From Palaemon carinicauda (taxonomy: Eukaryota > Arthropoda > Malacostraca > Decapoda > Palaemonidae), in the NCBI RefSeq assembly GCF_036898095.1, contig NC_090759.1, forward strand, positions 18,397,853 through 18,461,852: 64,000 nucleotides of DNA. The letters are read 5' to 3'. Under the pieces are notes generated by a model that had not been told where the DNA came from, ran no database searches, and saw nothing but the letters and a program-made list of their open reading frames with translations. Each line of letters opens with the position of its first letter. The first letter of the stretch is position 1. The translations under genes and the position numbers were made by a program. Below, one piece after another: positions 42,080 through 53,587 of the stretch.

Positions 42080-43987
42080 ATGAAATGCGATGCGATCTTC
42101 TGCAACCATACGAGTAGGAACTTCTACGGTCACAAAGCGTGCAGGTCTCATGCCCCCTGCACCATCACTACCGAAACCCTGCGGCACTGGGACCCCCAGG
42201 ACTGCAACATCTGCCAGACCTTGGTGACCGAAGGTTTCGGCGACCCCAAGTCAACGGAGTCGAGGGATGCGGCACGAGAAAAGCTGCGCAAGTGGGTACG
42301 AGGGTTCAAGAAGAACTCTCCGGGACCATACCTACCTAACGATAGGATGTGTAGCTTGCTGTTCCCGAAAGCGGGTAGTGAAGTTGTCGTGCCCCAAGCA
42401 CGACCCGGACCTCCCTGCGTCCAGATTGCCATCGAGACGGATGTCAGTGAGGCATTGCAAGGCATGGACATCCACCAGGAGGAAAGGATGTCTGAAGTGT
42501 CCACGGACACTGAAAAGGATCTACTAAAGGATGATCACAAGGAGGAGTCTACTCTACCTCCGGAAGATGATGTTGAGTCGGAGTCCCTTCAGTCTGTGCC
42601 GGCACCGGAGCCGTTACCCTTGACATCCTCAGCTTCTATCCCTCCATTGGACAACATGAGCCAGACACTGGCCCATCTTACGGCCTTAATGGAGAACATT
42701 CGCAAGCAAGGCGAAGCAAGGGAAGCTCGACTCGAGAGAGAGCTCCGTGAAGCTCTACTTACCGCCTCCCGAGGGTCATACAAGCGACCCAGGGTCCAAG
42801 ACCTCCTAGCCTGCTCCAAAACCAATCCTTGGAGGTATGCGGAGTTTATGCTGATTACTAACGGCAAACTCTACATCTCGGAGAAGATGGGAGCTGTCCC
42901 CTTAGATGACATCCAGTTTTAGCCAAGCTTTAACGCTTACCCTGATTGCTTCATTCGACTGAAGCATGAACCAACGCCAAAAGAGGAGACGGAACCGAAG
43001 GAGGTCATGGTTTCCGACCACGATAAGGCACAGGCTCTCTTGTCAAGTAGCCTGAAAAAGGCGGGCTATTCAAACTCGAAAGTGTCCGCCTTGAGCAAGA
43101 AACACCCTACCTTTCTTGCTCCTGCTTCAATAGCCTTCCCCTTTATGTCGAAGGCATTTAAAACTGATGCCAAGGGAGTGGAGGCAGGCAAACCATGCCC
43201 TGCACTAGAGGAGTGCAGGCCTCTGTCGTTAGCCTTGCCCATGGAAGAGAAGGAATGGAAGGAAGTCCACCTAACCCTCTCAGTAGGGAAACTGGACGCA
43301 GACATCGCTGGACGACAGTTTAGCGAGAATCTCCCTAAACTTTCTGACTTTCTCTTGCGCAGGGAACAAGAGACGAAGGAGAGACTTGCTGCATCCTTAT
43401 CCCTACAAAACTGCATAGAGATGTGTGCAGGCCAAAGAAGTACCCCAGACATGCTCATGGTCCTGGCCAAAATGCATATGGCCACCTTAGTAAAGGACCT
43501 GTATGCTTTCATTGAGGCTTGGAGAGCCTGTAGAGAGTTCGTGTTTGCTGCTGCAACAGTGAAACATGAACCCAGGAAGCTGATATCTTCTAACATCTGG
43601 GGTAAAGACCTCTTCCCGAATGAAGTAGTCAAAGAGATAGTTGAGAAAGCCACCACTGAGAATAGGAACCTTCTCCAAAAGTGGGGCATCTCCTCGAAGA
43701 GGAAGTCTTCCCCGGATGCGGGTCCCAAACCTAAAAGGAAGACGAAGAAGCCTAGACTTCCTCTTCGGCCTGCTTAACAATATCCCACAGTCACCATGAC
43801 CGCGGTGCCTCAAGTGGTGGCCCAACCACAGACCACCTTCCAAGAGGCGCCTCAACAGCTGGTTGCCCGGTCACCAGCATTCAACCCCAGGTTTGAGAGG
43901 CAAACCACTACCTTTCGGCCGAAAGGTAAAGGATTCAGACGGGGCTCTTCTAGACATCCCTCAAGAGGTAGGGGAGGACGTGGTTGA
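42080..43987 (+). pseudogene. DIRS gag, element A copy 2
   Basis: The ATG at 42080 opens the Cys-rich N-terminus. Unlike copy 1 the codon after KLRK is TGG, so the frame runs to a TAG at 42920-42922 where copy 1 has TGG. This copy carries a 54-base coding stretch (near 42706-42770, Arg/Glu/Leu-rich) that copy 1 lacks. The capsid-like region follows (KHEPRKLISSNIWGKDLFP), then a TAA at 43775-43777 and the RGG tail to 43987. Confidence 0.82.
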
Positions 43988-44077
43988 GGAGGTAAACCCT
44001 CCGGACAATCGAAGCTAGGAAATGCTTCCAGAAGGAGGGAGGCTCCAACATTTTCAGGATCGTTAGACCTTCAATCC

Positions 44078-45780
44078 TTGGGCCCACGGCCTAATCAAGA
44101 ATGGACTAGGATGGAAATGGAACAAGTCTCCACCATCATTTCCTCAATTCTTCCAACACTCCACCCCCTCATTAGAAGAATATACCTTAGAGCTCTTGAG
44201 CAAACAGGTTATAAGGAAAGCAAAGTCCATCAAATTCCAGGGAAGGCTGTTTTGTGTTCCCAAGAAGGACTCGGACAAACTCAGTCATTCTGGACTTGTT
44301 GCCACTCAATAAAGAAAACAAGAAGTTTAGGATGTTAACCCTTCAATACATAAGGACCCTGTTACCCAAAGGGGCGTTCACAGTCTCGATAGACCTGGCA
44401 GATGCCTATTGGCACCTTCTAGTCAGTCTCCCCCTCTCTTCCTACCTAGGATTCAAGTTACAGAAGAAAAAGTATGTTCTCAGAGCCATACCCTTCGGAC
44501 TAAACATAGCCCCAAGGATCTTCACGAAACTTGCAGACGCAGTCGTGCAACAACTACGCCTAGAAGGTGTTCAGGTAGCAGCGTACCTGGACGACTGGCT
44601 AGTGTGGGCAGCATCCGAAACGGCTTGTCTGCAATCATCCAAGAAAGTGATCCAGTTCCTGGAACATCTTGGATGCAAGATCAACTTCAAGAAGTCTTGA
44701 CACTCTCCAGCTCAAGAGTTTCAATGGCTAGAAATCCATTGGAACTTGAGGTCACACCACCTCTCCATTCCCTCAGGGAAGAGGAGGGAGATCACAGGGT
44801 CTGTCAAGAGACTACTGAAATCCGACAGGATCTCAAGACGCCAACAGGAAAGAGTACTGGGCTCTCTCCAGTTCGCAGTAGTAACAGACCCAGTGCTAAG
44901 AGCACAGCTGAAAGATGCGTCAGGAGTCTGGAGAAGATACGCATCAAACGCTCAAATAGATCTAAAAAGACCGATACCGGCCTTAGTACGATCACTTCTC
45001 AAGCCGTGGTCGAAGGCCAAGAGCCTAACGAGGACCGTGCCCTTGCAACCACCTCTGCCATCGGTGACCATCCACACGGATGCCTCGACAAAAGGATGGG
45101 GAGATCACTCCCATCAAAGGAAAGTCCAAGGGACTTGGTCATCTCTGTTCAAGGCCTTTCACATCAATATTTTGAAGGCTATGGCAGTCCTCTTGACGTT
45201 GGAAAAACTCTCCCCTCGCAGATCAGTCCACATCAGGCTGATCTTTGACGGCGAAGTGATAATGAGATGTCCAAACCGACAAGGCTCGAGATCGCCCCAT
45301 ATCAACCATGTGATATTAGCCATCTTTCGTCTAGAGAAAAAGAAGAGATGGCACTTACCAGCAGTTCACTTACAAGGGTTCCGCAATGTGACAGCGGACG
45401 CTCTATCCAGGCTCAAGCCGATAGTCAGAATGGTCCCTAGACGCAGACTCATTCTCCTCCATCTTGAAACAAGTCCCAGAACTGCAGATCGATCTCTTTG
45501 CGACAAGCAACAATAAGAAACTACCTCGAGATGTAGCCCCGTACGAGGACCCTCTGGCGGAGGCAACGGATGCCATGTCCCTCGGTTGGAACGAATGGAC
45601 CTGGATTTAAATGTTCCCTCCAACCGATCTCCTGCTGAAGGTCCTCAACAAGCTGAGCTCCTTCCAGGGAACGGCAGTTCTAGCGCCCCCCAAGTTGGCC
45701 AAGAGCAACTGGTTCCCAATAGTGATGGAACTGAAGCTGAGGCTGGTCCCTCTACCGAACCCAGCACTATCTCAACGGGT
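44078..45780 (+). pseudogene. DIRS pol (RT, RNase H, MTase-like), element A copy 2
   Basis: RT with motif A IDLADAYWHL and YLDDW at 44584-44598, both intact here. A small deletion at about 44283-44310 shifts the frame upstream of motif A. TGA at 44698-44700 is shared with copy 1. RNase H (IHTDASTKGWGDH, HINILKAMAVL, IFDGEVI, VTADALSRL) has Lys in place of the catalytic Glu that copy 1 keeps (ILEAM). The methyltransferase-like domain (IDLFATSNNKKLPR, FPPTDLLLKVL) has the shared TAA at 45608-45610. Confidence 0.85.
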
Positions 45781-46654
45781 TCAAAAGTCGACTGTCTTCG
45801 CTACATAACAGAGAACCCAAAACCTTCGTCTCATGATTTTCTCGCCTTAGCCGTTAAGAAAAGATTTGGGATCTCAAAAGGCAGTATAGACTTCTTAGAA
45901 GAATACAAGTCCGAGTCAACTAGAAGACAATATGAATCGTCTTGGAAAAAGTGGGTTGTTTTCGTTAAAGCAAAAGGACCGAAAGAAATCTGGATAGACT
46001 TTTGTCTGTCCTTTATCCACCTTCATGAACAAGGTCTGGCCGCCAACACGATAACTGTGTAAGTCAGCCCTGACTAGACCTCTTCTATACGCCTTCCAAG
46101 TGGGCCTGACGAACGAAATCTTTAACAAGATCCCGAAGGCATGCGCTAGACTTAGGCCTGCAGCTCCTCCGAAGCCTATTTCATGGTCCTTGGACAACGT
46201 CCTACATTATGCTTCAACTGTGAACAATGAAGATTGTTCTCTTAAGGATCTAACCCAAAAGGTTATATTCCTGTTCGCTATAGCCTCAGGGGCTAGAGTT
46301 AGTGAAATAGTAGCCCTATCAAGAAACGAGGGCCACATTCAGTTCACAGAAGTGGGAGAACCGAATCTTTCCTGATCCAACCTTTCTCACCAAGAATGAG
46401 CTACCCACTAAGAGAATCTGCCCTCTGAAGGAAGATGTCTCTCTCTCTGTCCAATAGTGTGTCTAAAGGTCTATCTTCGAAGAACTTCAGACTTCAGGGG
46501 AGGACAGCTTTTCAAAGGAGAAACTTCAGGATCAAACTTATCCCTAAAACAACTGAGGGCGAAGCTTACCTACTTCATTCACAGAGCGTATCCTGACAGT
46601 ACACCCGCAGGTCATGATCCAGGAAAAATTGCTTCATCACTGAACTTTTTTCAG
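45780..46654 (+). pseudogene. DIRS tyrosine recombinase, element A copy 2, split
   Basis: Core-binding domain with FLEEYKSESTRRQYESSWKKW, and LHEQGLAANTITV with a stop from a small indel near 46058. The catalytic domain carries Arg I in IASGARVSEIVALSR (near 46288-46325). The H-x-x-R box at 46613-46624 is HDPG, missing Arg II. Tigger interrupts after FFQ at 46654. The C-terminal 45 codons with Tyr are at 55836-55971. Confidence 0.82.
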
Positions 46655-46685
46655 TACAGTGGAATACGAACGTATCTACATCCAA

Positions 46686-46858
46686 TTTTCAATATTTAAC
46701 TTAGCCGGTGATTATAATAGCTGCAACTCTGTTGCTCGACAGAAAAACTCTACGGAAAAATTCGCCAGCGATCGCTACACAGGTAGGGGCTGTACTCAAC
46801 AGCGCCATCTGTCGTTCAGATACCCAGTACTCATTGTAAACAAAGAACTCAATTTTCT
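46686..46858. repeat. Left inverted terminal repeat of element C
   Basis: It starts TTTTCAATATTTAACTTAGC and runs to CAAAGAACTCAATTTTCTC. Its complement is at 52929-53124 with small differences (CCTCC added near 53005). Confidence 0.93.
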
Positions 46859-48060
46859 CTCTGTCAGGCTACCGGCAAGACCTACTAATTCGCTGTTGCT
46901 AACTGGATTTGTTTTCACAACTATTTGGTGAAGTACACTATTCTAGTTTTGAGCTTTCGCTATGCAGGTGTTTTATCTTCATCTTAAAACTTGAACTCGT
47001 TTTGGATAGATTTAATTATGGTGACAAAGAGAGTATGGACTTTCTTTCACTTTTAAATGGCCGACCCTTCCCTTAGACGGAAGTGTGTTTAGGCTTTTAG
47101 TAATTATCTTATCACGTTATAGATTTTCCTCTATATATTTTATCTCTCCGCCTTTATTAGGCCTCTTCGATTAACTTTCCATTTTTTATAAACAAAAATA
47201 AATTTTAATGCTTTGTTTATATAGACCTTTCCTGAGAGTAGGCGGTCCTAACTTGGAAACCGAAGTTAATCAACGTTGAGCCCTTTATATCGTCTTTAGC
47301 TTTTAAAGAGCTAAGGATTTAAAACTTTTTAAATGTATTTTTTTTATGAAAGAATTTCTTTGATAGTCTTCGTACTGTTTTCAAAGATGAACTAACGTTT
47401 AGTTTTTTATGCTACGCAGTTGTTGACGTTCAGGACGTTCAACATGCGCTCTATCGTTACGATAGAGAGAGAGTGTATCACGGTTTCACTTTGCAGTAAG
47501 AGTAAATCGATTCTGACGTTTTGTTCATTCTTTCTTAGCTTAAATGTTTTAAATTCTAATTTAAAGGAACTTTTTATTTGAAAAACCTTTCAGTTTTTTC
47601 CTTTAGTCAAATCACATGTTTTTTTTTTTTTTTTTGACGATATATAATTGGGCTCTTCTCTTAGGTGCGAAATCAAGAGAGAAAGAGAGAGAGATAGAGA
47701 CGGAGGGAGAGAGAGGAGAGAAAACGTTCCGTTCAAGCGGGTAACGTTGTTCTCGTGTTACTCACGTCCCTAGTCGCTGTACGGGGAGGAAGGATAAAAC
47801 GTTTTTAGGTTTTTATTCTCGTCCCCAGGCTATGTGCGGTGAGAGATTGAAAACGTAGTTATATGAACTAGTGTTTAGTCTCTTTCCCAGCCACTGATTT
47901 TTCTTTTTATCTTAAAATATGTTTTCTGTTTTTTGCTGGTATTATGAGCTTGCATTATAAGACTAATTTCGCAATTACTACCGTTTAATGAAGGGTAGAA
48001 TTGCGTGTTTCAGGTAGAAATAAGTGCAAAACAGAAAATCGAAGTGATAAAGTGATATGC
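46859..48060. other. Leader of element C, no gene
   Basis: T-rich leader with a 17-base T run (near 47620), a GA-rich block (47668-47722) and short palindromes. No reading frame of note. It belongs to element C, and its function is unknown. Confidence 0.55.
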
Positions 48061-50290
48061 GCAAAGTGTTACAGTGTTGCGTCCGAGGCGCAAAGTGTTA
48101 CAGTGTTGCGTCCGAGGGTTTGTCTGTTCGTGCCTGTCGTTCACCTAGTCCGGGACCTCTTACATGCTCCCAAGCCCAGGGGAGAAGTAATGTCAAACGA
48201 CTTATGGGTTCGAGAGGCCTTGACCAACGAACAGACGTTTTCCCTCTATGGTATCGGGTGTATCTTACCAAGATCTCCCCTACCATAAGACGAGAGAGAC
48301 GTTTTTCTCCTCGCCATCCGTAGGCTTTTCGCATAAGAAACCTGTCACAAGGTTTCGAAGCCCTTAAGCGAAAGTCAGTCCTTTCAGGACAGGTCCAGCG
48401 TCCTGGTTACAGCCATTAGGACAGCTCTGACCCTATGCAGTCATCGGATAACTGCTCGCCGCCTAACAAAAGCGTAACACAGACTCCGAGAGTCTTTTTT
48501 TTTTTTTTTTTTTTGTAGGCAAAGTGTTGCGGTCACAGACGTTACCCTCGTCTATTACCACAACCATTTCCGTTGATCCTTAAGGGGTTGTATGGCAAAA
48601 CATGCAGTATATGCTTGCCTCCCTTATGGAAGACTATTCTGCCGATTAGTCCGTTGAGTCTAGCCGTTTATCTCATCGATATCCTGGCTTTCAGCCAACC
48701 TAACGTTCCTTTGTGCTTACTGTTGACGTTGGCGTAGCTTAGTCACGTCAGTCAGGTTGTTTAGAACCACACTCGATGCGGTCTCGTGTGGTTTTTCAGC
48801 CGCATTTGGACGTTAGGCCACTGGCTGATGCTCCTGTTGACGTTCGAGACGTTCACTAACAATCGGAGTTGACTTGTTTTGACGCTGTGCATCAACCTCC
48901 GCATTCTAGAGTTGTTTTGACTGCTCAGTCTAGGCAGTCAAAGCAGTCTCGAGTGGACGCTGTGCGTCCTCACGCACCTGTTGTGGTTGACAGTTCAGTT
49001 GTTGACAGTTCACAGACTGTCAAGCAGTTACATGACGTTGCGTTCTGGTCCGCTACTAATGCACCAGTGAGAGACTCGGCTTTTATCGGACAAGGTTCCT
49101 GTAGATGAGGAAGTTGCTGTTCTCCCTCCTACTGATATTCCCTTGAGGACTCTGTCAGATGGAGAGGAGCCTAAAGCTGCTTAGCCTCCTATGGACTTTA
49201 ATTAAATCATGATGATTTTTTTAAGGATCTTCGTCCGGATCTTTTTGTAACTGCTGCTCCTCGTTCGCCTAAACGTCAGAGCTTACACTAGGCCTAGCTA
49301 CTTCGAAGCCGTTGTTTTTAAGCTAGTGCTCTCTCGCTCTCCTAGAGAGCGTTACGTGGCTAGGCGACTGGTTTTTCACCAGGAGGAGTTTGGGGGATAC
49401 AGCCTTTGCTTTCCCTTCTTTTAAACTGGTTTATAGAGCGAGAGTCTGATATGACACGAGAGAAGTTCTCGGCTTGGGAGTTCATGCCTCTGCCCAGATA
49501 GACTTCTCAATTCTGGTAGACTCTCCCTGGCGCCTAGCCAGGAGACGCTCCAAGTTGTTTACAGGTCAACTTCACAGCTGTTGTCGAGCCTTTGAAGTTT
49601 TGCTGTACTATTATGTCACGCATAACAAGGCTTTCAGGGATGGTAAACGGTTCCGCCTCAGTCGCTAACCCCGTCTGTTGCCACACCTGCTCCCGTAGAC
49701 CCTAAATGGGCTTTGCTGCAAGACATGCAGTCCAAGCTTGCGTCCTTGATAGAGGACTTAAATGCGGAGAAGATCCTTCTGGCCAACAACCTTCCAACCG
49801 GTCGGTTGTGCGCCCTGTTGACGCTGAGGTAACCTACTCGCGTCTGCCAGTTGAGGTGGTTCCTCCACCGATGCGACCCAGTGTGGGTTGCCAGCCGCAC
49901 GTTGACGTTAAGCGATGCTCGGAGGTGGTTGTTGACGTTCAGGACGTTCAACAACCAGCAGAGGTGACTTGTTTTGACGCAGTGCGTCAACCTCAGCAAC
50001 CCGGTAGGGTGTTGACTGCACAACCCAGACGGTCTAGACAGTCTCGGGTTGACGTTGTGCTTCCTCGCGCACCCATGGTTGTTGACAGTTCACAGACTGT
50101 GCAGCAGTTCCATGATATTGCGTCCGGCTCCGTCACGCATCCACCAGTGCGACCGGATTCAGCGAGCCAGACGTTGCCCACTCCGTTGCCGTTTCCTCAT
50201 CAGTTTCGGATGAGGAACCCTCTGATGAGGACGTTGCTGAACAACAAGACGATCAGCCCCCAGCCCTGCTATCCATCCAGAAGATGCTGA
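48061..50290 (+). pseudogene. DIRS gag region with internal duplication, element C
   Basis: It begins with a 30-base tandem duplication (AAAGTGTTACAGTGTTGCGT repeated, 48063-48118). Two related blocks, 48520-49110 and 49650-50170, share the order GTCTATTACCACA / AAAACATGCAGT / GACTTGTTTTGACGC / GTTGACAGTTCACAGACTGT at a spacing of about 1.1 kb, so part of gag is duplicated head to tail. The second block encodes LLQDMQSKLASLIEDL and VVDVQDVQQPAEVTCFDAV in one frame. No capsid core or RGG tail is recognisable before the RNase H region, and many stops occur. Confidence 0.65.
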
Positions 50291-51330
50291 AGAAGGAACG
50301 CTGCTCAGTCAGGCTGTGGATGAGTCTGGTAGGGACGCTGTCATCCGTGGATCAATTTGTGTCACTAGGAAGACTACACCTCCGTCCTCTTCAATACCAT
50401 CTAGCTTTTCACTGGAAAAAGGACAAGACGCTAGAAGCGGTCTCGATCCCGGTTTCCGAAAAGATAAAGTCTTGTCTGACTTGGTGAAAGGACAATATCA
50501 ACCTAAGAGAGGGTCTTCCCCTGGCTGTTCAGACTCCCAACCACGTTCTCTTCTCGGACGCATCGGACGTAGGCTGGGGTGCGACATTAGACGGTCGGGA
50601 ATGCTCGGGAATATGGAACTCGAGTCAAAGGACAATGCATTTCAACTGCAAGGAGCTACTGGCAGTACGTCTGGCCTGGAAAAGCTTCAGGTCTCTCCTT
50701 CAAGGCAAAGTGGTGGAGGTGAACTCGGACAACACCACGGCTTTGGCGTACATCTCCAAGCAAGGAGGGACCTACTCTCTGACGTTGTACGAGATCGCAA
50801 GGGACCTCCTCACCTGGTCAAAAGGTCTAAACATATCACTAGTAACGAGGTTCATCCAAGGCAACTTGAATGTCATGGCAGATTGTCTCAGTCGGAAGGG
50901 ACAAATAATTCCAACAGAATGGACCCTCCACAAGGATGTATGCAAGAGACTTTGGGCCACCTGGGGCCAGCCAACCATAGATCTCTTCGCAACCTCGATG
51001 ACCAAGAGGCTCCCAATATTTTGCTCACCAATCCCGGACCCAGCAGCAGTTCATATAGATGCCTTTCTCCTAGATTGGTCACATCTAGATCTATATGCAT
51101 TCCCTCCGTTCAAGATTGTCAACAAGGTACTGCAGAAGTTCGCCTCTCACGAAGGGACAAGGTTGACGCTAGTTGCTCCCCTCTGGCCCGCGAGAGAATG
51201 GTTCACCGAGGTACTTCGATGGCTAGTAGACGTTCCCAGAACACTTCCCCTAAGGGTGGACCTTCTACGTCAGCCACACGTAAAGAAGGTACACCAAGGC
51301 CTCCACGCTCTTCGTCTGACTGCCTTCAGA
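50284..51330 (+). pseudogene. DIRS RNase H and MTase-like domain without RT, element C
   Basis: One frame holds an RNase H with its acidic residues (VLFSDASDVGWGATL, NCKELLAVRLA, VNSDNTTALAYI, VMADCLSRKG) after a TGA at 50485-50487. The methyltransferase-like part follows: TIDLFATSMTKRLPIF, DAFLLDWSHLDLYAFPPF, LVAPLWPAREWF. The RT fingers and palm, including any YxDD motif, are absent between the gag remnant and this point, so an internal deletion removed them. Confidence 0.85.
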
Positions 51331-52389
51331 CTATCGAAAGACTCTCGAGAGCTAGAGGCTTTTCGAAGGAGGCAGCCAGAGCGATTGCTAGAGCAAGGAG
51401 AACATCCACCCTTAGAGTCTACCAATCGAAGTGGGAAATCTTCCGAAACTGGTGCAAGTCAGTATCCGTATCCTCGACCAGTACCTCTGTAACTCAAATA
51501 GCTGACTTCCTCTTATATCTGAGGAAAGAACGATCTCTTTCAGCTCCCACTATCAAGGGTTACAGAAGCATGTTGGCATCAGTCTTCCGTCACAGAGGCT
51601 TAGATCTTTCCAACAATAAAGATCTACAGGACCTCCTTAAGTCTTTTGAGACCACGAAGGAGCGTCGTTTGGTTACACCTGGTTGGAATTTAGACGTGGT
51701 ACTAAGATTCCTTATGTCAGACAGGTTGAAGCCACTACAATCAGCCTCCCTGAAAGATCTCACCTTAAAGACTCTTTTCCTGGTATGCTTAGCCACAGCT
51801 AAAAGAGTCAGTGAGATTCATGCCTTCAGCAAGAACATTGGATTCTCATCAGGAACGGCTACATGTTCTCTACAACTTGGTTTTCTAGCCAAAAACGAGC
51901 TGCCTTCTCGACCTTGGCCAAAATCGTTCGATATTCCAAGCTTATCGTATGGTTGGAAATGAACTAGAAAGAGTCTTATGCCCTGTAAGAGCTCTTAAGT
52001 TCTATTTAAAACGAACTAAACCTTTACGAGGCCCGTCTGAAGCTTTATGGTGTTCAGTTAAGAAACCATCTTTGCCTATGTCAAAGAATGCTTTATCCTA
52101 TTTTATCAGACTGTTAATACGAGAAGCTCATTCCCATCTGAATGAGGAAGACCAAGCTTTGCTGAAGGTAAGGACACACGAAGTTAGAGCTGTCGCAACT
52201 TCCGTGGCCTTTAAACAAAATAGATCTCTGCGAAGTATAATCGACGCAACCTATTGGAAAAGCAAGTCAGTGTTCGCGTCTTTTTATCTTAAGGATGTCC
52301 AGTCTCTTTACGAGAACTGCTACACTCTGGGACCATTCGTAGCAGCGAGTGCAGTAGTGGGTGAGGGCTCAACCACTACAATTCCCTAA
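51331..52389 (+). pseudogene. DIRS tyrosine recombinase, element C, one frameshift
   Basis: The catalytic set is complete: Arg I in TAKRVSEIH (51804-51806), His and Arg II in HEVRAVATS (52177-52188), nucleophile Tyr in SFYLKDV (52285-52287). The core-binding domain has STLRVYQSKWEIFRNWC and QIADFLLYLRKER. The frame changes once near 51950, at LSYGWK, to the frame of 51949-52389; otherwise it is clean. It is the second-best recombinase in the window after E. Confidence 0.9.
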
Positions 52390-52789
52390 TTCCATAACCT
52401 TTTTAATCTTTCTCTTGAAATTTTTTTATTGTTGTTTTTGGGTTGTCCGGAAGGCTAAGAAGCCTTTCGCATCCTAGTTGATTTGGCGGGTGGTCAAAGT
52501 CATTTCTTGAGAAGCGCCTAGATTAGAGGTTTTGATGAGGTCCTGTGGTATGGGTTGCAACCCTTGATACTTCAGATCCTAGGGGTCGCTCAGCATCCTA
52601 AGAGGATCGCGAGGCTCCGTAAGGAAGACGTACTTAAAAAGGCAGAGTAATTGTTCAAGTCGACTTGCTTACCAGGTACCTATTTATTTTGTTTAGTTAT
52701 TTTGATAACTTCTAAAATGAAATAAAAATTCTTAGCTCATATGATGTAAACATATTTTGCTGGTCTCTACCCACCCCCTGGGTGTGAAT
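52390..52789. other. Element C 3' untranslated region
   Basis: T-rich sequence after the recombinase stop, with no coding potential, leading into the ICR. Confidence 0.6.
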
Positions 52790-52881
52790 CAGCTATTATA
52801 ATCACCGGCTAAGTTAAATATTGAAAAATGTTATTTTGATAATAAAATAAATTTTTGAATATACTTACCCGGTGATTATAA
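52790..52881. repeat. ICR of DIRS element C
   Basis: It reads as the complement of the left tip (CACCGGCTAAGTTAAATATT) joined directly to the complement of the right tip (ATGTTATTTTGATAATAAAA), with the junction near 52826-52829. It predicts the circle junction AACATTTTTCAAT. Match to both tips is essentially exact over about 90 bases. Confidence 0.95.
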
Positions 52882-52928
52882 ATTAAAGGACCCTCCCTTC
52901 CTCCCCAATAGAGACACAGTGGACCGAG

Positions 52929-53124
52929 GAGAAAATTGAGTTCTTTGTTTACAATGAGTACTGGGTATCTGAACGACAGATGGCGCTGTTGAGTACACCT
53001 CCTACCTGTGTAGCGATCGCTGGCGAATTTTTCCGTAGAGTTTTTCTGTCGAGCAACAGAGTTGCAGCTATTATAATCACCGGGTAAGTATATTCAAAAA
53101 TTTATTTTATTATCAAAATAACAT
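52929..53124. repeat. Right inverted terminal repeat of element C
   Basis: GAGAAAATTGAGTTCTTTG through AGCTATTATAATCACCGGGT to ...CAAAATAACAT, complementary to 46686-46858. Tigger sequence resumes at ATTTTCCAACATCC. Confidence 0.93.
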
Positions 53125-53587
53125 ATTTTCCAACATCCGAAGTAAAATTCGAGCAATTTTCTGACTTTACACCCGAATTTTATTTCGACACACGAAGTAA
53201 GCAATTTTCGTCGTACCGATTGTATCAGAATTTTTCGACACGCGAAGTACAATTCGAACACGTTCCTACTCTACACCCGAATTTTTTTTTCGACACCCGA
53301 AGTAAACAATACCCGTACGCGTAGGTGGTACTCATAGCGCCGGATGTATTTTTTATTTCCGCTGATAGAAGGCAGCACTTCGACCTCGGAGGGACCCTCA
53401 ATTAGCATGGCTTGGGTCAGTCCTCTGTTCTCGTTGGCTTCGTGTGGTTGTGCGCTGTGCGTTCTGCTATTACTGTTTTAATCGTGATTTTTACGTGCAT
53501 CCTATTACGGTAATTTACGTAAAGCATGGGTCCTAAAAGGCTTAATTTGCAAGTGGTAGTGGTAGTGGTTAGAAAAGGAAGAAGGAA
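53125..53587. other. Tigger subterminal repeats and leader (copy 2)
   Basis: Degenerate CGACAxxCGAAGTA repeats (53130-53310) and a leader up to the transposase. An upstream ATG at 53526 opens GPKRL but is out of frame with the main gene, and the in-frame Gly-Ser codons before 53588 contain a TAG at about 53570. Confidence 0.65.

Larger units (their letters stand above)
46686..53124 (+). mobile_element. DIRS element C with ITRs and ICR
   Basis: A third DIRS family: left ITR 46686-46858, long leader, gag-like region 48061-50290, RNase H and methyltransferase-like remains 50284-51330, recombinase 51331-52389, ICR 52790-52881, right ITR 52929-53124. The RT domain is missing. It is inserted in the Tigger left end without target duplication: copy 1 has the empty site near 18835 (CATCCGAATTTTCCAAC). 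Confidence 0.92.

Noticed and set aside
47610..47640. Poly-T run in the leader of C as a LINE or SINE poly(A) tail on the minus strand
   Set aside because: No target duplication or retroelement body next to it; it lies within the C leader.
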